Assembly: GCA_903851195.1 (NCBI GenBank)
Contig: CAINNJ010000004.1
Span: 186,001-250,000, forward strand
Length of the DNA: 64,000 nt
Source of the DNA: an uncultured Acidobacteriia bacterium
Lineage (GTDB): Bacteria; Acidobacteriota; Terriglobia; Bryobacterales; Bryobacteraceae
Direction of reading: 5' to 3'
The notes under the pieces were generated by a model. That model was given only the letters and a program-made list of their open reading frames with translations. It was not told the origin of the DNA and did not search any database. Shown here piece after piece: positions 16,023 through 24,127 of the stretch; position 1 is the first letter of the stretch; each line of letters opens with the position of its first letter. The position numbers were made by a program, and so were the translations under genes.

Positions 16023-16263
16023 ACAAGGTCCTCCTGGACCAGGGTCTGGCCCCGCGAACAGCTGAATTGCTTCGGGTTTCCGGCTGGGATGCGGTTCCTG
16101 TCATCGAAGCCGGACTGGGGAGCGGGACGGGGAAGCCGGACGGGAGGGGCAGGCGTCCCTGATCAGGCGGGCATTCGCCTTCTGCGGCGACGCAATCGAA
16201 GCGGGCGCGGCCGTGTCGCTCGACAAACAGACAATCCGAGTGAGAAACCTGCCGTTGCGTTGA
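16019..16263 (+). pseudogene. DUF5615 PIN-like toxin, internally deleted
   Basis: Starts MNKVLLDQGLAPRTAELLRV, the normal DUF5615 N-terminus with its first catalytic Asp, then SGWDAVPVIEAG. After this the frame becomes Gly-rich and stops at TGA near 16160. In another frame, from about 16150, ASLIRRAFAFCGDAIEAGAA and SLDKQTIRVRNLPLR restore the usual C-terminus up to TGA 16261-16263. The middle of the family (the D-x-x-I-x-x-x-A and T-L-D-x-D-F segments that complete the active site) is gone. The toxin is therefore dead while its antitoxin survives. Confidence 0.82.
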
Positions 16264-16287
16264 GGAGCACGGTGGGTCCCTCTCCGC

Positions 16288-16293
16288 TATCCT
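16288..16293 (+). promoter_or_regulatory. -10-like box (TATCCT) before the S9 peptidase gene
   Basis: TATCCT ends 7 nt before the ATG at 16301 with no ribosome binding site between, again predicting a leaderless mRNA. Confidence 0.4.
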
Positions 16294-16300
16294 GTATCCA

Positions 16301-18526
16301 ATGCGCCGCTACCCAGCCCTCTTTGCCGCCCTCGCTTTCATTGCCGTTCCCGCGCGGCCTTCCGAGGAGCTCGACCGGCAGCTCAAACGCATTTTCGCCT
16401 CCTCCGATTTCCAGGCCAAATCGTTCGGACCGGCACGCTGGATCGAGAACGGCGCCGCTTACACGACTGTCGAAGCCAAGGAGATCATCCGGCATGAGAC
16501 CGCCACGGGTAAACGCAGCGTCCTGATCTCCGCCGCGGCGCTCACGCCGCCGAGTGCCACCGATCCGCTCTCTATCTCGGATTACCAGTGGTCGGCCGAC
16601 GCGAAACAGCTGCTGTTATTCACGAATACGAAGAAGGTCTGGCGCGATAACACGCGGGGCGATTACTGGGTTCTGGATCTTGCCGCGTCCGGCCTTAAGA
16701 AGCTCGGGGCCACGGCGCCGCCATCGAGCCTGATGTTCGCGAAGTTTTCGCCCGACGGCAAGCGGGTGGCGTACGTGAGAACGAACAATATCTATGTCGA
16801 GGACATTGCGAGCGGCCAGACGAAGGCGCTTACCAGCAACGGTTCCGAAACGCTCTTCAACGGCACCTCCGACTGGGTTTATGAAGAAGAACTGGCCCTG
16901 CGCGACTGCTTCCGATGGAGCCCTGACGGGCGCACCATCGCTTACTGGCAGTTCGATTCGAGCGGCGTGCAGCAGTTCACGCTGCTGAACAATACCGACT
17001 CGCTCTACCCTAAGACCACGCTGATCCCTTATCCAAAAGCCGGGACGATCAACTCCGCGGTCGGCGTCGGCGTGGTGAGCGCACAGGGCGGGGACACCCG
17101 CTGGATGGAAATTCCCGGCGATCCGCGCCAGAACTACCTGTTCCGCATGGACTGGGCCGGCAATTCCGAGGAACTCGTGGTCGGCCAGCTCAACCGGTTG
17201 CAGAATCATCTCTCCGTCTACCTGGCTAATGCGGGCACGGGCAACGCGGCGACGTTCTTTGAGGACTCCGACGCGGCCTGGGTGGATGTTCGCATCGGCG
17301 CCTTCGACTGGGTGAATCAGAACAGCCAGTTACTCTGGCTTAGTGAGCGGGATGGGTGGCGGCACGCGTATCTGGCACCGCGCGCCGGCGGGGCGCCGAA
17401 GTTAGTCACTCCGGCGAAGAACGATGTTACCGGAGTTGCCCGCGTGGATCCGGAGAGTAAGTGGCTGTATTATCTGGCCTCTCCCGACAACGCCACGCAA
17501 AACTATCTCTACCGCACCAGTCTGACCACGCCTGGCGAGGGCATCCGGCTGACTCCGGCGGATCAGCCCGGCTCGCACAGCTACAACGTCTCGCCCGATT
17601 GCCGGTGGGCTTTCCATACGTGGTCACGCGCCAGCCAGGTTCCCGTCACGGAACTGATCCGGCTGCCGGAGCATAAGCGCGTCCGTCTGCTGGAAGACAA
17701 CGCCGATCTTCGGGAAAACGTTTCCGAACTGCTGACGACGCCCGGCGAGTTCTTTCAGGTCCGGCTCGACGACGGCACCGTCATCGACGGATCGCTCATA
17801 AAGCCCCGCAAATTCGATCCGAAGAAGAAGTATCCGCTGATTGTGCATGTGTATGGGGAACCGGCTTCCGCCCTGGTGGTCGATCGGTGGTCCGGACGCA
17901 ACGATCTTTTCCACCGCGCTCTGGCCAATGAAGGCTATCTGATCGCCAGTTTCGACAACCGCGGCACGCCGGCTCCGAAGGGGCGGGACTGGCGGAAAAT
18001 CATCTATGGCTCGGTGGGCGACCTGTCTTCGAGGGAACAGGCGGAAGCGCTTCGCAAACTGATGGCGCAGCGAGCTTACATCGACCCGGCGCGTATCGGT
18101 GTCTGGGGCTGGAGCGGCGGCGGCACGAACACACTGAACCTGATGTTCCGTTCCCCGGAGTTGTATCAGGTGGGCGTGGCGGTGGCGCCGGTACCCGATC
18201 AGCGCCTCTACGACACGATTTACCAGGAGCGCTACATGGGTTTGCCGGGCAGCAACGAGAACGGTTACCGCAAGGGCTCTGCCATCAATTTCGCGGAAGG
18301 GCTCCGCGGTAAGTTACTGATCGTGCACGGCAGCGGGGACGACAATGTCCACTTTCAGGGCACGGAGCGGCTGGTCAACCGGTTGATCGAGCTCGATAAG
18401 GCGTTCGATTTTATGGAGTATCCGAACCGCACGCATTCCATCTCGGAAGGCCGGGGCACGTCGCTGCATGTTTATCAGCTGATTTCCCGGTACTTCGAAG
18501 AGCACTTACTGCCCGGGCCGCGGTGA
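16301..18526 (+). CDS. Exported dipeptidyl-peptidase IV-like serine peptidase (S9)
   Basis: 741 residues with a short signal peptide (MRRYPALFAALAFIAVPARP). The first ~480 residues form the DPP4-type beta-propeller, containing DWVYEEEL, the Glu-Glu motif that holds the substrate N-terminus. The C-terminal alpha/beta-hydrolase carries the triad: Ser605 in GWSGGG, Asp around 680 in GSGDDNVHF, and His around 712 in NRTHS. Such enzymes remove Xaa-Pro/Ala dipeptides from peptides in the periplasm or outside. The gene is monocistronic and overlaps the convergent downstream gene by 21 nt. All active-site residues are intact. Confidence 0.93.
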   Translation: MRRYPALFAALAFIAVPARPSEELDRQLKRIFASSDFQAKSFGPARWIENGAAYTTVEAKEIIRHETATGKRSVLISAAALTPPSATDPLSISDYQWSADAKQLLLFTNTKKVWRDNTRGDYWVLDLAASGLKKLGATAPPSSLMFAKFSPDGKRVAYVRTNNIYVEDIASGQTKALTSNGSETLFNGTSDWVYEEELALRDCFRWSPDGRTIAYWQFDSSGVQQFTLLNNTDSLYPKTTLIPYPKAGTINSAVGVGVVSAQGGDTRWMEIPGDPRQNYLFRMDWAGNSEELVVGQLNRLQNHLSVYLANAGTGNAATFFEDSDAAWVDVRIGAFDWVNQNSQLLWLSERDGWRHAYLAPRAGGAPKLVTPAKNDVTGVARVDPESKWLYYLASPDNATQNYLYRTSLTTPGEGIRLTPADQPGSHSYNVSPDCRWAFHTWSRASQVPVTELIRLPEHKRVRLLEDNADLRENVSELLTTPGEFFQVRLDDGTVIDGSLIKPRKFDPKKKYPLIVHVYGEPASALVVDRWSGRNDLFHRALANEGYLIASFDNRGTPAPKGRDWRKIIYGSVGDLSSREQAEALRKLMAQRAYIDPARIGVWGWSGGGTNTLNLMFRSPELYQVGVAVAPVPDQRLYDTIYQERYMGLPGSNENGYRKGSAINFAEGLRGKLLIVHGSGDDNVHFQGTERLVNRLIELDKAFDFMEYPNRTHSISEGRGTSLHVYQLISRYFEEHLLPGPR

Positions 18527-20428
18527 CTTAGGCGGTTTTACTAACATTTGTTCCAGATCCGCCAGGCGCCAGGTCTTCGATCCGATGGCCACGGCGTCTC
18601 CACGCGATTCCAACTGGCCCGTGGTGAACGCCACGCCGCCGGCCGCGACCGCGTTCTGGGCGTTGTCTTTGTTGATGAGCTCCAGCCACTTACCGGGCAG
18701 GAACGATGCCCGCTGTTTCGCGCTTTCGAGAAACGAGAATCCGTCCGCGGTCCATGCCACGGCCCCACCGGCCGGAATCACCAAAAACCGCACGGCCTCG
18801 CTGCCGATGGCCGCGCCGGACAAGCGCGCTTCGCCGGCGTGGAGGCCCGGGGCCGCGTCGGTGGCGAAAACGCGAAACGACAGTTCCCTCAGAGCCGAAG
18901 CGCCGACCGTTACGTCCAGCTTTGCGGGCGAAAACTCGAGCCCTTCCGCCTTCAGTTCGAGATGGAAATTGCGGATTTCGGGCGCGTTGTTGCGAATGGA
19001 AACCGTTACTTCGCGACCGGACTTTTGATTTACCGGCACCACGGAAGGCGTGAGAGAGAGCACCGAGTTCGCGGCCAGCCGGACGCCCACCGTATCGGTG
19101 AACCGCAGCGTCGCGGGGCGCAGCAATTGTGGCCGCGCATGGCTCATCCTCGCGCCGTCGGCTTCGATGGAAAGGTCCGCGTGATCGCCGTGAATCGCCG
19201 TTTCCGGGACTCTGATGTTGTAGATGAACTGCAGCGGCTCTTTGGTCGGGTCCTGTGTGAAGGCGAACTCCGGCGTGGTGCGCAGGCGGGAGCGCTGGGC
19301 AATGGCCTCGGAGGAGAATTCGGCGGTCAGGTGGTTGGTCTCGCCGATCAGGAGGACGTGCGCGCTGGTGAAAAATGCGGTGGCATCCGGAGCTTCAATG
19401 GCGAGTCCGATGCGCACGTGATGCCCCACGCCCGTGCCTGCCGGAATCGGCAAGCGGACGCGCTGTGTTTTGTCGTCCCAGGTGAATTCCGCCGGTTTCC
19501 CGCCCGCCACCAGCGGCCCTCTGGGCTCGGTGGAAAGCTGCAGCAGCACTTCGCCCTTCGCGGGCGCGGAAAACTCCATGGCGAGGATACCGTTTTCGTA
19601 CTCCATCACGGTCAACTCCGCTGTGGAGTAGACCAGGTGGTTCCTCTTCGCGAAAGCCGTGCAGTCCTTGCAGAGCGGACCGGCCAGCAAGGTGACGTGC
19701 ACCGGGAGCCACGCCGAATCGTGCGCGGGCACCATGACGGCTGGAATGACGAGGTGTTTCAGCTTGACGTCGCCGGTCCAGGGCCGCGACGTGGTGTTCA
19801 CGATCGAGACGAATGCCAGCCCCGTTTCGGAGCCGAACTGCTGGAGCAGGACGCCGGGCGCGGGCTGCGGCAGCGGCGTCTCTTTCAACCGGCCCAGGGT
19901 CTCGCCCCAGTATTTGGAGAGTTGGGCGTTGCGCCGCAACGGGCCGGTGGCGGCGCTTTCCACGCCCGCGAAATTCACCGCTCCGGCGTGATGCGACGAG
20001 GCGCTGAACGTCTCTTCCACGTCGGTCCAGATGAGCGACGTTTTACCGGATGTGAGGAGTTTCCGGCTATGCGTCAGCGCGTCGGGGGCGAGCGCGGAAA
20101 TGCGCACGGCCCCGGCAAGCGGCGCGGTCAGCGGGCCGCCGTGCGCCCGCGTTAACGGCAGCAACGCGTCGGGCACGGGACCTTCGAGGTCGGCTTCCAG
20201 ATCCAGGCTGCGCAGAATACGAAGGATGCCCGCCAGTTCCGCCGCGTCGGGTGTGGGGGGGAGGCTGACGTGACGGATGCCGATGTTCTTGAGCCAGGCG
20301 AGTTCGCGTTCCCACAAAGACCGCGGGAAGGCGTTCCAGGGGAATTCGACTGATTCCACCCAAACTGACTCAGCCCAGGCAGGAGCCAGCGCAGCCGATA
20401 ACAGCAGTAGCAAGCCCGCTCGCAGCAT
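18506..20428 (-). CDS. Large exported protein, function unknown
   Basis: 640 residues with a signal peptide (MLRAGLLLLLSAALAPAWAE). Residues ~22-140 (WVESVEFPWNAFPRSLWERE, then LAWLKNIGIRHVSLP) resemble the start of a beta-galactosidase-like TIM barrel. However, the segment is short and no catalytic Glu pair is evident. The rest is predicted beta-rich: several Ig/NEW3-like sandwich modules (LDVTVGASALRELSFRVF). It may be a cell-surface or periplasmic carbohydrate-associated protein, but this is a guess from architecture. It is followed 2 nt upstream on the same strand by a DnaC-like gene and may be co-transcribed with it. The 3' end overlaps the S9 gene. Confidence 0.7.
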   Translation of the reverse strand: MLRAGLLLLLSAALAPAWAESVWVESVEFPWNAFPRSLWERELAWLKNIGIRHVSLPPTPDAAELAGILRILRSLDLEADLEGPVPDALLPLTRAHGGPLTAPLAGAVRISALAPDALTHSRKLLTSGKTSLIWTDVEETFSASSHHAGAVNFAGVESAATGPLRRNAQLSKYWGETLGRLKETPLPQPAPGVLLQQFGSETGLAFVSIVNTTSRPWTGDVKLKHLVIPAVMVPAHDSAWLPVHVTLLAGPLCKDCTAFAKRNHLVYSTAELTVMEYENGILAMEFSAPAKGEVLLQLSTEPRGPLVAGGKPAEFTWDDKTQRVRLPIPAGTGVGHHVRIGLAIEAPDATAFFTSAHVLLIGETNHLTAEFSSEAIAQRSRLRTTPEFAFTQDPTKEPLQFIYNIRVPETAIHGDHADLSIEADGARMSHARPQLLRPATLRFTDTVGVRLAANSVLSLTPSVVPVNQKSGREVTVSIRNNAPEIRNFHLELKAEGLEFSPAKLDVTVGASALRELSFRVFATDAAPGLHAGEARLSGAAIGSEAVRFLVIPAGGAVAWTADGFSFLESAKQRASFLPGKWLELINKDNAQNAVAAGGVAFTTGQLESRGDAVAIGSKTWRLADLEQMLVKPPKSPRPGQ

Positions 20429-20430
20429 GG

Positions 20431-21186
20431 TTACTGCTTCCGAATGCGATAGTCTTCAATCAGAGGCATCTTGATCACGCGGCACATCTCAAAGAGACGT
20501 GAACGCGCGCGGGCTCCGATGCGTTCCGCAAGAGTTGTGCGGTGGTCCACCTTGCCGGAGCCTGTTTTGTCATAAGTCGAGTAACCGGCGTCGGCGTCGA
20601 TCAGGTTGGTGGTGGCAATCAGCGGTTTGCGGTTGTTGCAGCGGTGCGTGATGATCGAGGTGACGGTGTCCTCCACCCAGTCGGTGACGCGATGCGCGCC
20701 GAGGTCGTCGAGGAGCAGGACTTCTTTCTCCATGGCTACCCGGTACGCCTCTTTATCGCTTGAATTCGAGTTCTCGTCGTAGCCGGAGCGGATGCGGTCC
20801 AGCAGATTCTGGTAGTCGAAGAACAGGCCTTCGAAACCCTTGGCCAGAATGCCGCGGAAGGCGGCCACGGCGAGATGGGTTTTGCCCGTGCCGGGATCGC
20901 CCATGAGCAGGATACCGGGCTTTTTCGCGTTGGGAAAATCGCGCGCGTAGCCGCGCACGGCAAGGAACACTTCGGTCAGTTCGCGGTAGGCGATGGGGTT
21001 TTCCCTCGGCAGCAGAAAATTGTCGAAGGCGGCGTTGGAGTAGAGCGGCGGAATGTCGGCATTTTCCATCACCCGCTCGGCGCGGCCGACCGCGACGCAG
21101 GCGCAGCGCGCCGCGCCGGACAATTCTTCCTTTTCGACGATCATCCAGCCCGTGCCGTTGCAATCGGGGCAAACCGCGGTAACCAT
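20431..21186 (-). CDS. DnaC/IstB-like ATPase with zinc-finger N-terminus
   Basis: 251 residues from ATG 21186; the frame is open to 21420, but the extension is not family-like. The N-terminus has a zinc-knuckle pattern (CPDCNGTGW followed by CAC). The core is an AAA+ module with Walker A GDPGTGKTH and Walker B VLLLDDLGAH, plus sensor-1 LIATTNL and an arginine-rich end (IGARARSRLFEMC). This matches DnaC/DnaI helicase loaders, which load the replicative helicase using ATP. IS21 IstB proteins share the fold, but no IS21 transposase is next to it. It probably acts in replication initiation or restart. Confidence 0.85.
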   Translation of the reverse strand: MVTAVCPDCNGTGWMIVEKEELSGAARCACVAVGRAERVMENADIPPLYSNAAFDNFLLPRENPIAYRELTEVFLAVRGYARDFPNAKKPGILLMGDPGTGKTHLAVAAFRGILAKGFEGLFFDYQNLLDRIRSGYDENSNSSDKEAYRVAMEKEVLLLDDLGAHRVTDWVEDTVTSIITHRCNNRKPLIATTNLIDADAGYSTYDKTGSGKVDHRTTLAERIGARARSRLFEMCRVIKMPLIEDYRIRKQ

Positions 21187-21196
21187 GACGCTTTCA

Positions 21197-21850
21197 TTAT
21201 CGCGTCCGGCAGGGCGTGGCAGGTGGGGGGGTGAGCCGGGCGGCGAATCCGCGGAACGAATCGCGGAGAACAAGGGACAGGCGCCCACCTGGGTTGCGGG
21301 CCGAGTCTCTTTCGCCACTTCGCTGACCTTCAGGCCTGCCGTGCTCATCCGGTGCAGTGACCGAAAGATTTCCGCGGTTCCTGCCGCCGTTGCCTTCCCA
21401 TCTCCACTTCCTGCTGCCACACGTCAGATTGGAACGGGATCCGCGGACTTGGGCGCTCGGCTTTGTTGAGCGGCACTGGCGCCTGCATCTCTCGAGCGCT
21501 TTCGACGGAGCCGGTTGCCGATATTGCCGTTGCACAGCAAGGTCCCGCTCCAAAGTCTGCGTCAGATTGAGCGCGAGATGAAACCGGTCGGCCACTTGCT
21601 CTGACCGGGGTGACCCACGACACACTCTATCGGCGTAGCTGCCCTGCCGGTCACGGCTCAGCACCATCACCTCAGGACGTATTTCCACCCAAGGGGCCAG
21701 AGAATCTTCCGTGCCCAGTCATCCACCCCGAACACCCGGATCGATCCGGCGCAGATCGCCCGACGTTCGGCTGCGGTCATCTGCCGGAGCAGTGTCTGAC
21801 AGAGCAGTGTCCGACAGAGCACAAGCGCTGCAGGTAATTCTGAAACAGAC
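21197..21850 (-). mobile_element. ISL3-type transposase remnant
   Basis: Two minus-strand frames keep recognisable pieces of an ISL3-family DDE transposase. AERRAICAGSIRVFGVDDWA (about 21790-21730) carries the first Asp block. VMVLSRDRQGSYADRVCRGS then SEQVADRFHLALNLTQTLE (about 21670-21560) carries the second. A frame change separates them, the C-terminal third is unrecognisable, and flanking inverted repeats were not found. It marks the left edge of the accessory genes at 21898-27244. A 15-bp direct duplication (21784-21813) lies inside it. Confidence 0.72.
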
Positions 21851-21897
21851 GTGTTAGACTCGTCCCCAATCAAAGTTAGCGGAATGCCGGCAAGTTT

Positions 21898-23784
21898 ATG
21901 AACGTCACTGGTTTCGCACTCTCGCATTTGTCTCACGCCAAGGCCCTGAACGCGCGTGCTTCAAGCAGAACCAGAGCGTCCACGCGAACGCCGCGGCCAG
22001 CCCCGGCGCGGAAGGCGTACGTCATCTGCACGAATCCCAGATCCGGCAGTTGGCTGCTTAGCGAAGGTCTGAGTTCCACGCGGCTCGCGGGCCATCCAAG
22101 GGAGTGGTTCAACTCTCTGGAAGAGCAGAACCAATACGCCCGATGGCGAATGGACAATGGCAGGGATCTCACGTTTGCAAAATACCTGGCGCTGGTGCGT
22201 TCCCTCGGATCCTCGAAAAACGGAGTCTTCGGCCTCAAGCTGCACTACTACCAATTCCTGGAGCTTTCGGAAAAGACGGCCGGAATAAGTGGCTTGCGGG
22301 ATCTGCCACCGGGCGAAGTGCTGAAGCGGGTCTACCCGGACGCCAGATACATCTGGCTGACCCGCCACGATAAGGTATGCCAGGCAATCTCTTTTCTGCT
22401 GGCCTCCGGAACCGAGGAATGGTGGAGCATCGAAGGTGCGCCAGTTGCGCCTCGTGCAGATGCGGTGCGGGTGCCCGAGTTCGATGCCGCGGCCATTTCC
22501 CGAGCCGAGAAAATGTTCCGTGATAACGATGCGCAGTGGGAGGCATTCTTCGCGCAGAATCAGATCGCTCCGCTCGTAATCCGCTACGAAGACCTGGCTG
22601 CGGACTATGCCAATCAGATTAAAAAAGTTCTCGCGTGGCTCAACGTACCACAAGCACTAACGACCACGGTGCCGCCGCCCCGCTTGCGGCGTCAATCCGA
22701 CCATCGCAACCAGGAATGGCTGAATCGCTACACCGAGGAAGGCATTCCGCCGGCAGCGGTCGATGCGGCAGAAGCCGGCCCGGTTAAGAAGGCCCCGAAA
22801 GCGATGCCCGTCGGGTGGAAGCAGTGGACCGGACAAAGCAAGTTCCTGGGCACGCCCGATGAGACCATTCTGGAAATCGTGGCGAAAAATGGATATTCGC
22901 GTGAACTTGCAGCCGAAGAACTCCGAGGAATCAACTCCAATCCTTTCTTCCACGGGGTCCTGCGCGCCAGGCAAGGTCTCCGAAAGGGCGCTGCACTGCT
23001 CAACGTGCTGGGGAAACTGGCGCAACTCGATCCGGCAAACACAGTGATTGAGAAGCGAACGGGAGTATCCCGGGAGGAATTTCGCGACCGCTACTACGCG
23101 GCCAATCGCCCCGTGATTCTCACCGGCCTGATGACGGCCTGGCGGGCACTTACCGCATGGACGCCGGACTACCTCAAAAGGGTGGCGGGCGAGCAGTTGG
23201 TCGAGGTGATGACAGGCCGCAACAGCGACCCCCGGTATGAGATCAATTGTGCCGCGCATCGCGCCGAGATGAATTTCGCCAGTTACGTCGACCTTGTATT
23301 TAACGGCGGTCCAACGAACGATTACTATCTGGTGGCCAACAATCGTTTCTTCGAGCGTCCCGGAACCCAGCCGCTGCTCCAGGACTTCCGTGCCTTCCCG
23401 GAATACCTCACCGAAACCCAAACCGGCCGCATGGCACACTTCTGGTTCGGACCCGCGGGTACGGTCACGCCGCTGCATCACGACACAAGCAATATCCTGA
23501 TGGCGCAAGTGACCGGGCGAAAGCGCTGCCGCCTGATTCCGGCTGCCCAGTGGCAGTATGTGTATAATCGCGAATCCGTTTTCAGCGAGGTCGATTGCGA
23601 GAATCCGGACCTGGTGCGCTTTCCCGGGTTCGCCAATGCCAACGTCATAGACTTCGTGCTCCAGCCGGGCGAGGTGCTCTTCGTCCCGGTGGGATGGTGG
23701 CACCATGTGCGCTCCGTGGATGTCAGCATCACCTTGTCGTTCACCAATTTCGTATTTCCAAATCACTTTACTTGGGGGCAATAA
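21898..23784 (+). CDS. Stf0-type sulfotransferase fused to a JmjC/cupin-8 oxygenase
   Basis: 628 residues in one uninterrupted frame. Residues ~40-290 are an Stf0 (trehalose 2-sulfotransferase-like) domain: the PAPS 5'-phosphosulfate loop YVICTNPRSGSWLLSEGL (41-58), GVFGLKLHYYQF, the 3'-phosphate motif IWLTRHDKVCQAISFLL and LVIRYEDLAADY. Residues ~385-625 are a cupin-8/JmjC-like Fe(II)/2-oxoglutarate domain. Its HxD is His527-His528-Asp529 (TPLHHDTSN), a candidate 2-oxoglutarate Lys is Lys542, and the distal His is His602 or 603 in GWWHHVRS. Both active sites look complete. I infer one protein that can sulfate and hydroxylate a substrate; the substrate is unknown. The predicted cytoplasmic protein has no signal peptide. 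It is first in a four-gene run with a 2-nt gap to the next gene. Confidence 0.85.
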   Translation: MNVTGFALSHLSHAKALNARASSRTRASTRTPRPAPARKAYVICTNPRSGSWLLSEGLSSTRLAGHPREWFNSLEEQNQYARWRMDNGRDLTFAKYLALVRSLGSSKNGVFGLKLHYYQFLELSEKTAGISGLRDLPPGEVLKRVYPDARYIWLTRHDKVCQAISFLLASGTEEWWSIEGAPVAPRADAVRVPEFDAAAISRAEKMFRDNDAQWEAFFAQNQIAPLVIRYEDLAADYANQIKKVLAWLNVPQALTTTVPPPRLRRQSDHRNQEWLNRYTEEGIPPAAVDAAEAGPVKKAPKAMPVGWKQWTGQSKFLGTPDETILEIVAKNGYSRELAAEELRGINSNPFFHGVLRARQGLRKGAALLNVLGKLAQLDPANTVIEKRTGVSREEFRDRYYAANRPVILTGLMTAWRALTAWTPDYLKRVAGEQLVEVMTGRNSDPRYEINCAAHRAEMNFASYVDLVFNGGPTNDYYLVANNRFFERPGTQPLLQDFRAFPEYLTETQTGRMAHFWFGPAGTVTPLHHDTSNILMAQVTGRKRCRLIPAAQWQYVYNRESVFSEVDCENPDLVRFPGFANANVIDFVLQPGEVLFVPVGWWHHVRSVDVSITLSFTNFVFPNHFTWGQ

Positions 23785-23786
23785 CC

Positions 23787-24113
23787 ATGCATGTTTCACG
23801 AATGCTGCCGGGCTCTGAACACTGGAACACGCCGAGTTACGAGGTTAGAGTTCGGGGCACCAGGTTTCTCTGGGGCTCCGCAGGGCTGACAGTCGACCTG
23901 AGCTTCAACAAACCCTTGCTCTTCCACATGCGAAACGACGAGTTCGGCGAGGACATCACCTTCGGCACCCAGGTGGCGTCGGGTACCCAGACGACCATGG
24001 GCATCCTGAAGGCCGGCGAGTGCGTATCCATTCCCTTACAAGACATCTGCGGAGTATTTGCAACCTGCGGAGACGAGACGACCGTCGCCTGCCTGATCCG
24101 GGGCGTGGCGTAG
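23787..24113 (+). CDS. Small protein of unknown family, possible substrate or structural partner
   Basis: 108 residues starting MHVSRMLPGSEHWNTPSYEV. No known domain is recognised. It is predicted to be beta-rich, with a motif-like centre FLWGSAGLTVDLSFNKPLLF and three cysteines (ECVSIP, QDICGV, FATCGD) plus one in VACLIRG. It has no signal peptide or membrane segment. It starts 2 nt after the fusion gene's stop, so translational coupling is likely. Small size, tight coupling and abundant Asn/Asp/Thr make it a plausible modification target for the upstream enzyme, but nothing in the sequence proves this. Confidence 0.65.
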   Translation: MHVSRMLPGSEHWNTPSYEVRVRGTRFLWGSAGLTVDLSFNKPLLFHMRNDEFGEDITFGTQVASGTQTTMGILKAGECVSIPLQDICGVFATCGDETTVACLIRGVA

Positions 24114-24127
24114 ACAGGACTACCACC

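Noticed and set aside
20431-21186. IS21 IstB transposition helper
   Set aside because: The fold is shared, but the N-terminal zinc-knuckle and absence of an IstA gene favour a DnaC-type helicase loader; the nearby transposase debris is of the ISL3 type.
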